Below, piece after piece: positions 48,701 through 60,938 of a stretch of DNA of 64,000 bases. Positions within the stretch are counted from its first letter, which is position 1, and every line of letters begins with the position of its first letter. The notes under the pieces were generated by a model. The model was given only the letters and a program-made list of their open reading frames with translations. It did not search any database and was not told the DNA's origin. The translations under genes were made by a program, and so were the position numbers. Origin of the DNA: Symbiodinium kawagutii (taxonomy: Eukaryota > Sar > Dinophyceae > Suessiales > Symbiodiniaceae); assembly GCA_009767595.1 (NCBI GenBank), contig VSDK01018978.1, positions 343,410 to 407,409 of the forward strand. Direction: 5' to 3'.

Positions 48701-51700
48701 CAGGCTGGCTGTTGGCAATTTGGATCTGGCCTTGTTCCAGAAGCCAGCGTTTTCAAGGTGTTCTGGCGTTTTGCGCTGCTTTTCCAGCACCACATAGTCA
48801 TCACCAGAATTCAGCGCAAACAGCAACCAGCGGCCCTCAGCTGAAGTGTCTGACATCAAGTCGGAGCCTTCAGATCCTTTGGCGAAGTCTCCAGACCCAA
48901 AGCCCCAAAGCTCCGTTTGTCCAGCAACTGTGACTGAAGTAGAGGAACCAATCCACAGAGTTGAATCGGAATCGCTGAGGTGCAGCACAAACTGGCCGGC
49001 ATTCAGCGATGTCCTTGCCCAAAAAACCCTTATCGTCAACTTGTTAAAATGGTTAAAATGTGATTGCATCAAATTCCTGACATGGATTTGGGTTTGAGAA
49101 CAACAAGCAGTCAGTCCTCTCAGGGTGCTTCTGGTCCAAATCATTCATGGTGGCAGCTGTTCCCAAGCAAAGGCGTTTGGCAGAGCGTTCCTGGCTCTCA
49201 GCAGGCTCTTCTGACTCTTCAGCACCCCTCTTCAACCCCTTCTGATTGAACTCGTTGTTGTGAGTCTGCAAGATGGTGTCCATCTGGTCCTTGAAGGACG
49301 CATGCTTTTTGCACCAGAAATCCACCAGCGTCTGCTTCACCACCAGCGATCCATCACCGGTCGCAACACAAACCTGATATTCAGGTTGAGGGGATCTTTG
49401 GAATTGTTTCAACTCCTTCAGGGTGCCAGAAAAGTCTGGGAAGGCATTGATGGAGAACTCTCCAGACCTTGCCATCGCAAACAACTTCGTGGACAAGATG
49501 CTGCTGACAAAGGCTGCCTCCGCCTTCGTGTGGCACACCGTCCCGCAAGCAATCTTCTTTCCTGAAGCAGTGGCAATAGCACGGTCAAGGAAACCAAGGG
49601 GGTAGTGACAAGAAGTTCAGAGTGCCAAGCAAAATGCCAAACAAAAAAATAAGATGTAAGTAACAAACTAAAGGTAGTAGATGAATTCCATTTCCTTCAG
49701 ACTGGCTTGAAGTAGGAAACAAATAATGAAGAAAAATCAAGGTTCCTCTGGCTGCCTGCGACACTGCAAGACACCCCGGCCATGCATCGAAGCCGAACAT
49801 GTCCAGCAAAACTGTAGGTGTGTCAGAGGTAGTGACCAGCGATTCCAACAACTTGGCGATGAAGGATGTGCCGCCACAGTACTGCAAGCAAGGCTGCGCA
49901 GGATTGGTCAAAGGAAGGAAGGAAGGAAGGAAGGAAGGAAGGAAGGACGGAAGGAAGGAAGGAACAAGATCTTACAAAAGAGATAAGTAGTCTGAAACCA
50001 ATTATTAAACACATGTTTTGATTTCTTGAAGGTCCTGCTTCATCTCCTGCACCTTGGTGAACCTCGAATCACCTCCATATCGACCATCCGCCTTCGGTGG
50101 TTTGACCATGTCCTGTCTCGAGAGCATGGTCACTCCAGCCACCACACCCTGCTTCCACAATGTTGATTTGTGGAAGCAGTTCTTCGCATCAGCAGTGATC
50201 AACAAAACCTCTTGGTATCCAAGCCGGTTGCCGTACACAGAGCTCGGCTCAAAGGTCACCATCGCTGCTTTCACCTGCTCCAGACGGTGACTCATTTCGA
50301 CTTGAAATCGAACACATGTTTGTGGTTTCCAAACTCAGGCTTTGAAATTGGGTAGCTTCAACATCATAAAAAAGATGAAAGTTTATGGTTTCAAGTGGAG
50401 TCGCGCGAAGATTTCGGCTGCGCTCCATGAACATGCAGCGAAGCTTGTAGTTGAAGTCCCTGAGGATGGTCTCAGATCCACCCTGCTTGGAATCATCCCC
50501 ATCATCATCATCGTCTTCATGGTTCTGCTCATCCATGTCAGCATCAGCTCCTGGGGGTATTCAGAGCAAAAGGGCAAAAGCTAACTAACTTCAAGATGAC
50601 AAAGACAATCATAGTCATGTGAAACATGTACAGTATTTGCACTAACTAAGAATATGCTATGTTGGCAATTTCTAAAAGAATCTAACTAGGTTTTAGCAAA
50701 AACTCCAAGAACAATTTTGGGGTGAGGAAGAGAAGGATTTCGAAGGGAAGTAAGCTTAAGATTCCACAGGAAGGGTTGCTCAACATTGAACAGTCTGATT
50801 TGGTGTCAGGAGATGGCACCTCCGGCTTCAGCTTCATCGTCGCTGCCCTCGGTTTTCACCTCAGACCTGGGAAGAGTTTGAAAATCATTGATAGTGGTAT
50901 TAGAGTGGAAGCCAACAAATCAAACTGCATGTCAACGTTTAATCAACAGAGTTCGGGACTTGCATGGGGAAGACCGGAGATCTCCAGCTCGGTTTGGTAG
51001 CACCACCACACCAACGAAAGTCTTCGGGTTTCCATGGGCCAAAGATGTGATTTGCTGCAGCGCAAAATGCAACTTGTCAACAGGTAGAACACCCTGCGTT
51101 GTGAGGTTGCAGAATCCCACAATGCATTCGTGATCCGTTCTCCTGATGCCACCATTCAGGCCTTGAAGGCATTGGATAAGCCACGGCTGGAGCCTCGCTT
51201 CCATGACTCCTGAAGTGTCCGTAGTAGCATCAGGGCCTCGATGCGCAATGTTTTAATCACAAGGTCATAGAGGGATTGACATTGATGAATAGGGGGGACA
51301 ATCCAACACAAAAAATTCCATCATAAAAAGCTGCATATAAGTGGCTGGATGTGGAAAGCTTCCTGTTCTGGACTGCTGCGCACCAAGTTGGACACATCTC
51401 TGTGATTGTTTGGTTCACCAGCTTCCACGCAACGTTGTGCATCTTCTGAGCAGGTTTGGGGCGATAAACAAATGAAATCTCTCTACTATATTTCAACATA
51501 ATGATACAAAATTTGTAAGTGTTTCATGATCAACCTGAAGGCAACCTTTGGCTGAACATTTACAGTATGCCAACTAAACATGCCCTGAGGTCAAAGTGTT
51601 TTCAAACCCAGAAGCCTCCAAGCTTGTGACGACAGCTGCACGGGCCTTAGCCTCATCGCCCGAAGATGCCAGCAGGTATCTTCGATGTTGGATTTGGTCA

Positions 51701-54700
51701 TTGTTCAGGTTGGTCTCGAACAATGAAAACCCAGCTTGAAGAGAATTTTGGAGGGCTGAATTGATTTTGCTCTGGGCTTTCATCACCTCTTCCTCCTGAA
51801 CTGCGCCCTTCATCTCCAAGACAAAAGACAAACGCTGCCAGTCCCAGCTTGGATCTGAGGTTTTGGAGTGTGCCCGCAGCTCTCCATCCAATGTCCTGGG
51901 CCAGAGGCGTATGGGATGCTGTACTCGGTTTGTGCATTGGCGGGCGGGATCCCATGACGGGTCTGGGTGGCGGACGGGATTGCGTACCGCGGTTTTTGAA
52001 AAACCATGTACGCAAGGCTGTTTCAGGCTGGTGTGCATGTCCGGTCTATGCTCAGCAAACCATGTACAAATCCAAGGTGCCAATTTAAACCAAATTATAC
52101 ATCGGTTTTCAAAATCCACAGTAGAAATCCTGGTCATATGGAGAAGCAGTGTACAAATTCAATTTGATTTTCTAGTTGGAAATATACACGATCATATTTT
52201 TTATGATTGAGGAGTACATCGGAATTTGAAAACCCATGTATAATTTCACTCTTCCATGCAGGTCCCAATTTGTACACGGTTTTGACCCAGGTGGATGTTT
52301 TTTTGTACATGGTTTTCACCCAGGCGGATGTGTTTTTGTACATGGTTTTCATCCAGGCGGATGTTTTCTTGTACATGGTTTTCATCCAGGCGGATGTTTT
52401 CTTGTACATGGTTTTCATCCAAGTTTTCCCACATGGTTTCCATGCAGGTAGCTGTTTTGTTGCACAGGTTTATGATTTGATCCAGGTGGTTGTTTTGGTT
52501 TTGATCAATGTAATTGGTTTTGAACTACTTTCACACCAAGGGTCCCTTCAAAGAACATCTCTTCAAGCCTGTCAAAGCCGGCACCATCGCCAACATGAAG
52601 CCTGATTGGCTCACGAATGGCCACCCATAGGCAGCACACCTCCATCAGATCTCGCATAGAAGAGCAATCTCGCTGCGCCAATTTCTCAGGGTTGTTGATG
52701 GGGAAGTGTGCAACACCCTAATGAACAATAGCAACCAAATCAAAGGGATTGGATGTGGATAAGTACTTCAAAACGAAACGTTTTGGGGCTAGGGTTTCAA
52801 CAGAGTTTCATACCCAACTCCTTTTGTTTCAAAGGCGCATCAGGTGGAGCTTTGCAAGTGAAGTCACGATACACACGCTTTGCCCACACCATGGTGGCAG
52901 GAGCCGTCACAGTCTGTCAGGGTTCTTTCCCATTTGGATTATTATTGATTGAAATCAGAGAATGGCAAATACAGTGATTCATGATGATCTCATGATGCAG
53001 TCCATTGTTTGACCTAATGTTGTAAATGGTTGGAAAGTAGCAAGACATTAAAATTATGGGACAACAATCCATCATTATAAAGAGAAGATGTAATTTTCTA
53101 TCAGCAATTGAAAACTCTTTCAAAAAAAACATGCGCTGCCTTGGCACTTCGCCACCAGGGGTCCACCACTTGTGGAGTGCAGAGGCATTGGCCGGGAACG
53201 AAGTACTCTTCAGACAATGACTCCATAGTCCATGCTGCCAGGGATCGAGAAGTGATAAGCTTGCTCAATGACCAAAATGACAGCGATGGTTCTGCTTGAT
53301 GATTTCCTAACATATTTTTACACTTGATGAATGAAAGTACTGTGTAAGATACTGAAAGACTAGACAGAGCTTGGAGAAAATGAAGGGTGAAGGAATGTAG
53401 TTTGAAGTCGAGAAGTCAAAGACAAACCCCGCCTCCATGTTCCCACTTGTAGGAATCACCTGCAATCTTCATCAATTCCAGAAGCTCAACTGGACAACGC
53501 AAGACTGCGTAGATGACTTTCCTCAAATCTTCCTTGATGCGAAACTCCTGTTCAGGGATGACATTAAGACAAGATCATTCAGAATCACTCACAGTCTCAC
53601 AGCATCAATCTTGATGACACTTTTGATACTATGGGTGTTGCCTCACAACATGACACTTGCCCCATGTCTCCCTACCTTTGCAGTTTGCTTGTTGTAATCC
53701 GCGATAGAGTTGAACAGCAAGTCGCGAATGGCAGACTTTCTGCCTGCCAATTTCTTCATCCGCACCGCTTCCTGCAGGCTGCTTGGTTGAGATAGTGCTC
53801 ATGATGCTGCAGAAGGCATGGAAAGGACTAGGTGGTATGATGTACATTCCAACATGAACAAAACTTGGTTTGCCTTAAAGAAGAGGGTGAGCTCAAGAGG
53901 ACCTGGCTTCTGCTTTTCACTTGTCCGATTTGCCAGACCTTGGATTCCAATGCTGAATTGGCTTGCTAAATCATTAACACATTGAACTGATTGCTTTAGG
54001 GTGAACATGCATGAAACAAGATTCTCAGAGTAAGACTGAGAGCTTCATACATGCACTTCTCTGGTGAGTCGAAGTGGACATAGTTCACACGGATAAATTT
54101 CAGCGATGCAATCAGGCTGACCATGTCTTCGTCGGCTGCGATCTCACTGTGAGGCACGCCCTTAGCAGTGGGGAAACATATCAACTATAGACATCGAAGT
54201 AAAGCACAGTCACAAACATGTCACAAACATGAACCTCTGAAGTCACATACGGAACCAACTTTTTCAAGTAAAATGCGACAAGAAACCAGGTGGTCCAACA
54301 GGGCAAACACTGCTAGCACCATGATCGCTTTGGCATGCCCATCAATGTATTGGACACAGAACATAGGCAGGGATTTCCCAGTCATGTGAAGACCTGATCC
54401 AAATTTGATCTCTATGGCTTCCTTCTCGCTCTCATATCCCCTCGCTAGGATTGCCACCGTTGATGGCCATTTTCCACCTGGACCATATTTCGCTTCCTCT
54501 GACATATCCAAATGCCAAGGATGGATGTAAACGTTCTTGCGTGTGCTCACAGGAACGTTTGACATGATTGTAGCACCCTGGGGCCCCATTGCCACCACTC
54601 GTTCCGCCACTTCAGGTAGAGCAAAAAGATCGGCCATCACCTCAGGCTGATTTACTCAGAGGTCCCTTTGGTTCCCAGATGGAATGTTTCATGATGCAAT

Positions 54701-55192
54701 TCTCATCCACTAATCTGCTGAAACTGGAACTTTTAAAGATGAATGAACTAGTCAAGATCTACTTTCTTGGTTCAGCATCAGGCCTTTGCAAAGTGATTGC
54801 GGGTGCCCTCGTCCTTGTTGAACTTGTCAGCGATGAACTTGCCCATGTTCATCTTAGATGTCACCTGACGACCATCATCATATGCATTACAATGTTGTTT
54901 AATTGCGGTTCCTTCCTTCCTCTAAGAGTTGTTTGTGTGAGTTCACTAACAGAAGGCACCTCCTCCATCAGTTGGTTCAGCTTAGCCTTGAGGTTTGGAG
55001 CCTGCGTTGCAGTTTCGCAAAGTCCAAAAGCTGGAGCATCAGTCTCAGCCGCAGCATTGGTCTCAGGAAGTTCCTCCTGCCCAAGTCGGATAGGTTTTCA
55101 GGGTTGGATGGAAACTAATGACAAAAGACCAGGAAACAGCAATCCTTCACATCATCATCAGCTTCTTCCAGGCGCTGACCAGGCAGCACCAT
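45740..55192 (-). CDS. Very large multi-exon gene of unknown function
   Basis: It starts at the ATG at 55192 (MVLPGQRLEEADDD), 6 nt after a TTTAG acceptor. Phase-checked exons include 54864-54784, 54640-54260, 54160-54089, 54035-53874, 53771-53676, 53547-53460, 53306-53140, 52913-52821 and 52717-about 52535. Further coding blocks lie near 51990-51610, 51480-51340, 51230-50940, 50870-50815, 50555-50385, 50295-50020, 49890-49745, 49600-49080, 49030-48715, 48591-48414, 48239-48154 and 47935 onward. Later blocks include a Gly/Met/Pro-rich exon near 47180 and a strongly Lys/Glu/Asp-rich exon at about 46770-46225. The last exon ends EETLD-stop at 45740. No known domain is recognised. The basic and acidic C-terminal tracts (KKRPSRKTK, KPKKKKAK) suggest a nuclear protein. 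A stop at 48402 would end the protein earlier if the GC donor at 48413 is not used, so this could be two genes. Confidence 0.55.
49916..49966. repeat. (GGAA)n tract
   Basis: About 12 ggaa units with one interruption, in an intron of the large unknown gene. Confidence 0.9.
52288..52425. repeat. 33 bp tandem repeat, about four copies plus decayed flanks
   Basis: The unit is ttgtacatggttttcatcca plus ggcggatgttttc, with an exact 33 bp period. Because 33 is a multiple of 3, several frames on both strands stay open. Decayed acatggttttc words extend from about 52000 to 52510. It lies between exons of the large gene and is most simply intronic. Confidence 0.85.
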
Positions 55193-55383
55193 AGCGCGCT
55201 AAAGAAGATGCCAACCAGCACTTGACCCCAAACTCAACTCTCAATTTCAAGCGATGATTGATATGAGCTGAATGCATCATCCATCAACACTTGAATCAGC
55301 TTGCAATCTTTCAAATCTGAATCCCCAAAGCATTTGAATCATCCCAGACGCTGCCTCACTGCCAAACCCTTTTTTCCACACCT
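55193..55383. other. Intergenic spacer of about 190 bp
   Basis: This separates the stop of the transposase-like gene from the ATG of the large unknown gene on the same strand. The AG at 55200-55199 is a candidate trans-splice acceptor. No other motif is seen. Confidence 0.45.
55199..55200 (-). promoter_or_regulatory. Candidate leader trans-splice acceptor (large gene)
   Basis: The context cttctttag|cgcgct lies directly before the ATG at 55192. Dinoflagellate mRNAs receive a 22-nt spliced leader at an AG. Inferred from position only. Confidence 0.3.
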
Positions 55384-58300
55384 CTAGTGATACCTATGAA
55401 ACTGAACTCTGAGCTTGCGAATGTTGTGCGGCTCAGGGTCTTCCAACTCAGCGCGTCCTCTTTGTACACCAGGTGAGGGCCCTGTCAAGAGCCACTGCAG
55501 CTTGGTGGGCGCTTTTCTTGTCACAGCAATTTTCCCTGCAAGTTGCAAGAGATAATGGGCACCGCGGCTGTACTGCGGATAGTGTTCATTAAAGTATTCA
55601 GCTAGCTCTTCCAATGATTGAGCTCGTTCATCGGTTGTTGCAACCACCATGCCTCAGCGCCAGGGCGTTTATTTGGCACACAAGGGGCAGAAGGAATCAA
55701 TAGCTAGCTTTCATCAAACATTATCAAGATCACCAAGGTGCATGGGGCACTTGGAGAAGCAAGTCGTTGGAATGCTGACATGAACTCGTTCCATTGACAC
55801 CCAGGAAGAACAAGGAGAGGAGGTTGGGATAGATCCATATCACTGACAAATCCTTTCACAAGACAGAAGCAATCATACGGCGACCTCTGATACCAGCTCG
55901 GGAGACGTTCTTCAGCACCTTCCAGTAGTGAGGATGGCATACCTGAATCATGCAGGATTGAATGAAAGCAAAAGAAAGCGATACCTTCAGCTCAACGGAA
56001 GACAAACAAATTACACTTGACAACAGAAGACAACTTGAATTCATTTGCGTGGCAAGATGCATTCTCTTCGAATGAAAGTGAAGGAATGTGGAGTCACAGT
56101 TTGGTCCTTTACAGACCGTCTTCGGTATGCATTGTAAAGAGTGGCAATCTTGGGGATACATTTTTGCCAGTCCCGCACACTATTCACATACTCGACATGG
56201 AAGATCAGCCCCTTCTTTGTAAACAGCGGACCGACCTTTTGAAGTAACAGCCTCGGAGCTGAATGCAAAAGGAAGTTCACAGAGTAAACAGCTGTTGTCC
56301 CTTCTTCAAAGTTAAGGATTGGGCTGGACCACATCATCAGGACATTGCCTTTGCCAACAACGTGTACATCATTTTAGGATGTCCAATTTCACTTTGATTA
56401 AATACCGAGGAATTGGCACTGATTCATCTCCTTGTCGGACGAAGCGAGAAAGTAATCCAAAGTAGGCATCTAAGTGCTGTAGAAGGGCAAACCAAATCAA
56501 TCGATTCTGAAAAGGAGATGCTATGAAAAGAATGTTTCACACAGAGTCCACCATCCTGGAAGAAAGGAACAATCCAGCCCAAGAACCCACGTCTTCGTGT
56601 GTATGTCCTACCGGAAGGGGTCCTATGGAAACCTTCCGGTAGAAGCCTCCCACTGTGATAGCGCTGCACCAACTTCCAAAAATGGAATTTTTGACCTCCT
56701 CAGCAAAAACACACCCACACACAACAGCCAGGACATGTCAGGATAGCAGGACAGTCAGCATTCAGAACCAAGTCTCGAAAACAAATCATGGTTGGAATAG
56801 AAAAATGTTAGTTTCCTGCAAAGGAAAAACATATCATGAGGACCAAGTGTCTTTTGGTGTGTTGTCCGCCCAAACATTGAGCGTTGGGGGAACTGGTTTT
56901 CCTCGATGTTGAAAATGTGCATGCACATGTTGCAACGTTCGGTTGATCGTTTCCAAAACCCAGCAGGATCCATGGTTTTGATTTTCATCAGTCAAGTATG
57001 TAAATATTCCAATCCCATGCACCAATTGAGTTGTCACTTCGAGCGAAGGTCGATCAGCAGCTGCAAGATCCTTTGGGGGCATTCCCCGGTGATAGCGAGG
57101 CAGGGCATACTTCGATTTGTCCATTGAGTCAGATATCAAACATACCAGCTCGTCAGTGGTTTTTGCGATTGATCGGCAAGAATGATAGATACTTCGATCC
57201 GCAAACTGACCCGCCAGATGGCGCAAAAGTTTATCTGACGCTTGTGTTTGTTCCTGAATGCCAGTCGAGTGTTGTATCTGAGATTTCAATTTGGAGCAGA
57301 TTGAACACTTGGAGTGACTACTTGGTGGGGCAAACTTCAATTTTTTTTCCATCCTGACTCGGACAGGACCCTGTAAAATGTGCTCGCCGATGCTGCCGGT
57401 TCATTTCCAGAGGCTTGATGGGCACAGTACAAGGTGAAGAGGTCATAGTAAGCTCCATGTGGCAACCACCGACGGGGCAAGCTTTCTGGTGAAGATCTGA
57501 ACATGCCCCTGGCCAGGTCACTCTCAAGAGCAGTGTCGATAAGGGCTTTCATTAATTTTTCCCTTGCTTTCTCTGTAGTGAGGTCCTTCGTGTCTTTCAC
57601 ATCCAACCTCACTTCCACAAGACCAAATTTGCTCGGAGTCATTTCTAAGTATTGCCCCCAGGAACATTTAGTGATTATGAATGGCCAGGCACAAAAAAAG
57701 GAAAAGCAATTGGTACTAATAAATAAGTTATGCGAGCAGCTCATGCGGCAAAGTCTCCCCAATACTCCAATAAGTTCTCTCCAAAAATGCAGTCACTGAA
57801 GCAGCAGCTTCAGCTGATCGAGGGTGAGCAGAACCTCCGCTTTCTTTGAGATGATCGGTGATCATGATAGCATCGCAAAATTGGTTTGGTGCAAATACAT
57901 GACATTCAAACTCTTCTCATTCACCAAATGTTTAGAGTCTAGAGTTTAGAGGCAAGAAACTCCAAGCACGTCCATCTACTCCTTTGAACGTGTGTCGGGT
58001 TCTCACCAGTCTCGCAGGGCTTATCCCCAGCAGCTTTATGAAGGCCTGCCTGCAAACTTTGGTGCCTCACGAAAAGAATGGACACGCAGGAGGCCAGACT
58101 GAGGGTTTGAATTGGTTTGTTTGCAAACTAATATTTCAAATCGAGTCCTGGCCTTCAATTGACCAATGAATCTTTGCTTTCGATTGCTGAGATGATTCAG
58201 ATGATTCTGAATCAGACTCGGACCCAGATTCTTGAAAAGGCTTGTCGAAAGTGCACACGTTGCGATTCTGCATGCTCCACAGAATGCAATCTTGCGATGC

Positions 58301-58648
58301 TTTTGAAAGGGCCCAAAAGTAACAAACCATCCGCAGCACCAGTCGGAAATTCAACTGTTTCTTACATTTTCTTTTACAGCATGGTTCCTCCAACGCAGCC
58401 TTCACCCTGTCAGGATTCTTTGCCTTTTGTGCATAGAGTGAGTCGTCCCCATCCTTTCCCTCATTCATGGCAACAAGATTTGACATCAAGAGTTCTGCTG
58501 CTTGTTGCGGCTCGGCATCATCGCTTGAGGATGAAGGTGATCCTGAAGACGATCCTGAAGAACTGCTTGAGCTTGCTGGCCCAGTCCGTCTTCTCTTGGC
58601 TGTGTCAGAGTCAGACTCAGATTCTGGGGCTTCATAGCGACGCAGCAT
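55384..58648 (-). CDS. Transposase-like protein with GHTHED motif
   Basis: Exons: 58648-58153, 58065-57982, 57834-57737, 57631-56852, 56698-56591, 56476-56406, about 56220-56049, 55942-55751 and 55652-55384 (stop). Donors include GC (58152), GA (57981 and 56851) and GT. The N-terminus is acidic/Ser-rich, then CCKRKCKKQL with YFWALSKASQ, then VCRQAFIKLLGI. A conserved core follows: LKFAPPSSHSKC and CSICSKLK, DSMDKSKYALPR, WADNTPKE, VKNSIFGSW, LPVGHTHED and AYFGLLSRF. Spaced D, DN and GHTHED motifs of this kind characterise an uncharacterised eukaryotic family (DUF7869-like) that is abundant in dinoflagellates and thought to derive from a DDE-type transposase or nuclease. The family link is from memory of the motifs, not a search. 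Catalytic activity is unproven. The main exon carries a 1-nt frame break in an A8 run at 57341-57348, so the copy may be a pseudogene or use frameshifting. Confidence 0.65.
57337..57352 (-). other. Frame break at an A8 run inside the transposase-like exon
   Basis: Upstream the frame reads ESGWKK then N and a TGA stop at 57339-57337. Downstream the -1 frame continues KKLKFAPP, and the protein is conserved-looking on both sides. The sequence is tgg followed by eight A and then ttgaag; one more A would restore a single frame. The heptamer A AAA AAT followed by TGA would also suit -1 ribosomal slippage. Confidence 0.7.
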
Positions 58649-59082
58649 GGACTGATTGATTTGCAGCCTTAATGTTGGGTCTTTGCTTCCTATATAACAT
58701 ATTATAATATAGTAACCATTTGTCAGACTTGTGGATCTCTACTGAAAATTGAATTCCTTGACTTGTTTATGGAATTGTAGCCACTTAAAGATTAAACTTT
58801 CTTTCTGAGTTTAAATGCTGTCCTAGCCAACAATTCGATCTGAAGCCATCAAGAAGACAGGGAACGCAGTGATATGTCAAGTTGCTGTCAACATCAAGTA
58901 TTGACTTGAAAGCCACCTTTCATTGAAACTCTTGCCGGTTGCTGTTTGGTTTTCAACGAGAACAACTGGCTTAGTTTCATCTATATAGCCCTTTTTCCTT
59001 TCCTCATGGCCTCGCTGTAGAGCTCTGATTCTTCGGCCCTAAAGTCTATGACGCTTTCTTCTTCATGGCTTCTCTGTAAAAC
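58649..59082. other. Intergenic spacer
   Basis: The gap between the methyltransferase stop and the ATG of the transposase-like gene. Mostly AT-rich with no repeat. An AG at 58653-58652 lies just before the ATG. Confidence 0.4.
58652..58653 (-). promoter_or_regulatory. Candidate leader trans-splice acceptor (transposase-like gene)
   Basis: The context aaatcaatcag|tcc lies directly before the ATG at 58648. Inferred from position only. Confidence 0.25.
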
Positions 59083-60881
59083 TTAGAGATGCCGACCGAG
59101 CTGAACGCCAGCATCCAGGCAGCTCCAATGGAGCGAACGCTCATGGCCTAAAGGTGGAGCAAGAGGTGGGGGCAGGGCAGGGGAATGGTGAAGTCGAAGA
59201 GGTGAAGTCAAAGAAAACAACATAAAACAATGACCACTGATGATAGCTAAGCCGAGAGCGTTTCCAGCAAGCGAATGAAGTTCCTATAGGATTGGATTCC
59301 AAGGCATGTTTGCTACCATCTAACTAGGATTTGCAAACCGCGGTCCTTCTCTGAAAGATGTTTGAGGGATAGTCGGTGGACAGGAAATCCCATGAGGATC
59401 AACTTCTCCAAGCCTGCCATAACGAGAATGTTGATTGATGTCTTGATGCAATGTGCTGCATAAGTCACATGAGCCGATCCCTGCCTGTCACCAATCTCAT
59501 TTTGTCCATGTTCCACATCATGGCATTCGGGGTTACACATGGCATCATATTCTCATCGCTGTTGGCCATTCGATCGATTTGTTGTGACACATTGATTGTG
59601 CCAGTCCTTCCTGCTGTCAGGAAAACATCGATGGCCTTAGGGTTAAACCAATGAATCAATGATTGAAACACAATCAAATTGAAGCAGGCAGGTTGAGATA
59701 AAATGGTCAATATGATGTCAAGTCGCATGCAAGGTCCGCTGCGTAGCAAAGTATGATCGGGCAGCATTGCAAGTAGCCAGCCGTTTGGGATTCACCTGCA
59801 CAATTAGACAGCATTGTGGAAGCTCACTCTGTGTGGCCTGAAGCCTGCCTCCAACGCAGACATCTTCTCCCAATGCTTCTTCAGCCATCTTGGTTTGGAC
59901 CGTGTGGGCCTCAGATTGACTTGCTAAATCTTCATCACTCTTGGAGGGATCTGAAGCAGCATCTTATCAGTTCAATGTTTTTGAATGTTACACTGATGAA
60001 AGCATGATGAATGCTGCCAGAAAGCTTGCGAGTCAAATCGAATTGTTCTTGGCATTGATCTCTCTTTTTCCTTGTCGTCTCTTTGAGTTTCTGCTGCACT
60101 GCATTCACATACGGGCATTTGTCTGGGAGGAGCAGGTCAGTCCTGGTCAAAGAAATACAGGAATAATGGGCTAGTGATATGTCAGTCTCAACGCTGATAG
60201 TATAATAACTGTTATTTCACAGTCAAGTAGCACAGATGGTCCATCAGCCACATTCTCGGTAAGCCTCTTGTACGTCTCCACGCAGTGTTCCTCCAGATCC
60301 TTGTGGGTCTTGATCTTTTCCAGGGCCACATCCCTGGCGCAGCAGTAGTAAGATGGGAGAAATTGTTTTAGATCCAACCAAAAGTACAAACTGACAGCCA
60401 CTACAAAATAACATCATGGCTTCGCCTCCTCACCAGGATTATGTAGACCCTTCTTCTCAGCACAGGATCCCCATGATGAGCTTGATTGATTCTGAGAAAA
60501 GCCACCAGGTACTTCTTTCTGATGTTCTTCATGGCGGCCCACATCTGAATCAGCGAAAAGTGATTCCGATAATGCAAACATCATCAGAGACAGGGCAATT
60601 GTTGATAAAAACCTGGCCTTAGCACGTACGGCCAGGACTCCATATACGTTCTCGAGAACTCCCAATAATGGTTCTGTCCTGGAATATTCAAGACAAGATC
60701 AAGAAATGCCTTTCATTGTGCGATCACATGGCCCCAGTCCTTTCAATAGCATCACATGTACTCCAGAATGGGCGTGCAGCAGGCTCATCCATATATCGGG
60801 AATTCTGTCTCAATCTGGAATACCTTGCAATGCTATGAATGCAGATCTTTGAAATCTTTTGCACCACTGGTTTCCATTCTG

Positions 60882-60938
<57 letters not shown>

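Noticed and set aside
56824-56851. 28 nt GT-AG intron after the DNTPKDTW reading
   Set aside because: A GA-AG intron from 56851 to 56699 instead joins DNTPK to EVKNS and runs directly into the GHTHED motif.
59804-59806. Stop codon as the end of the methyltransferase gene
   Set aside because: Exons further downstream rebuild motifs IX and X (PCVTPNAM, MGFP, LAGNAL) in matching phase, so the gene continues past this point.
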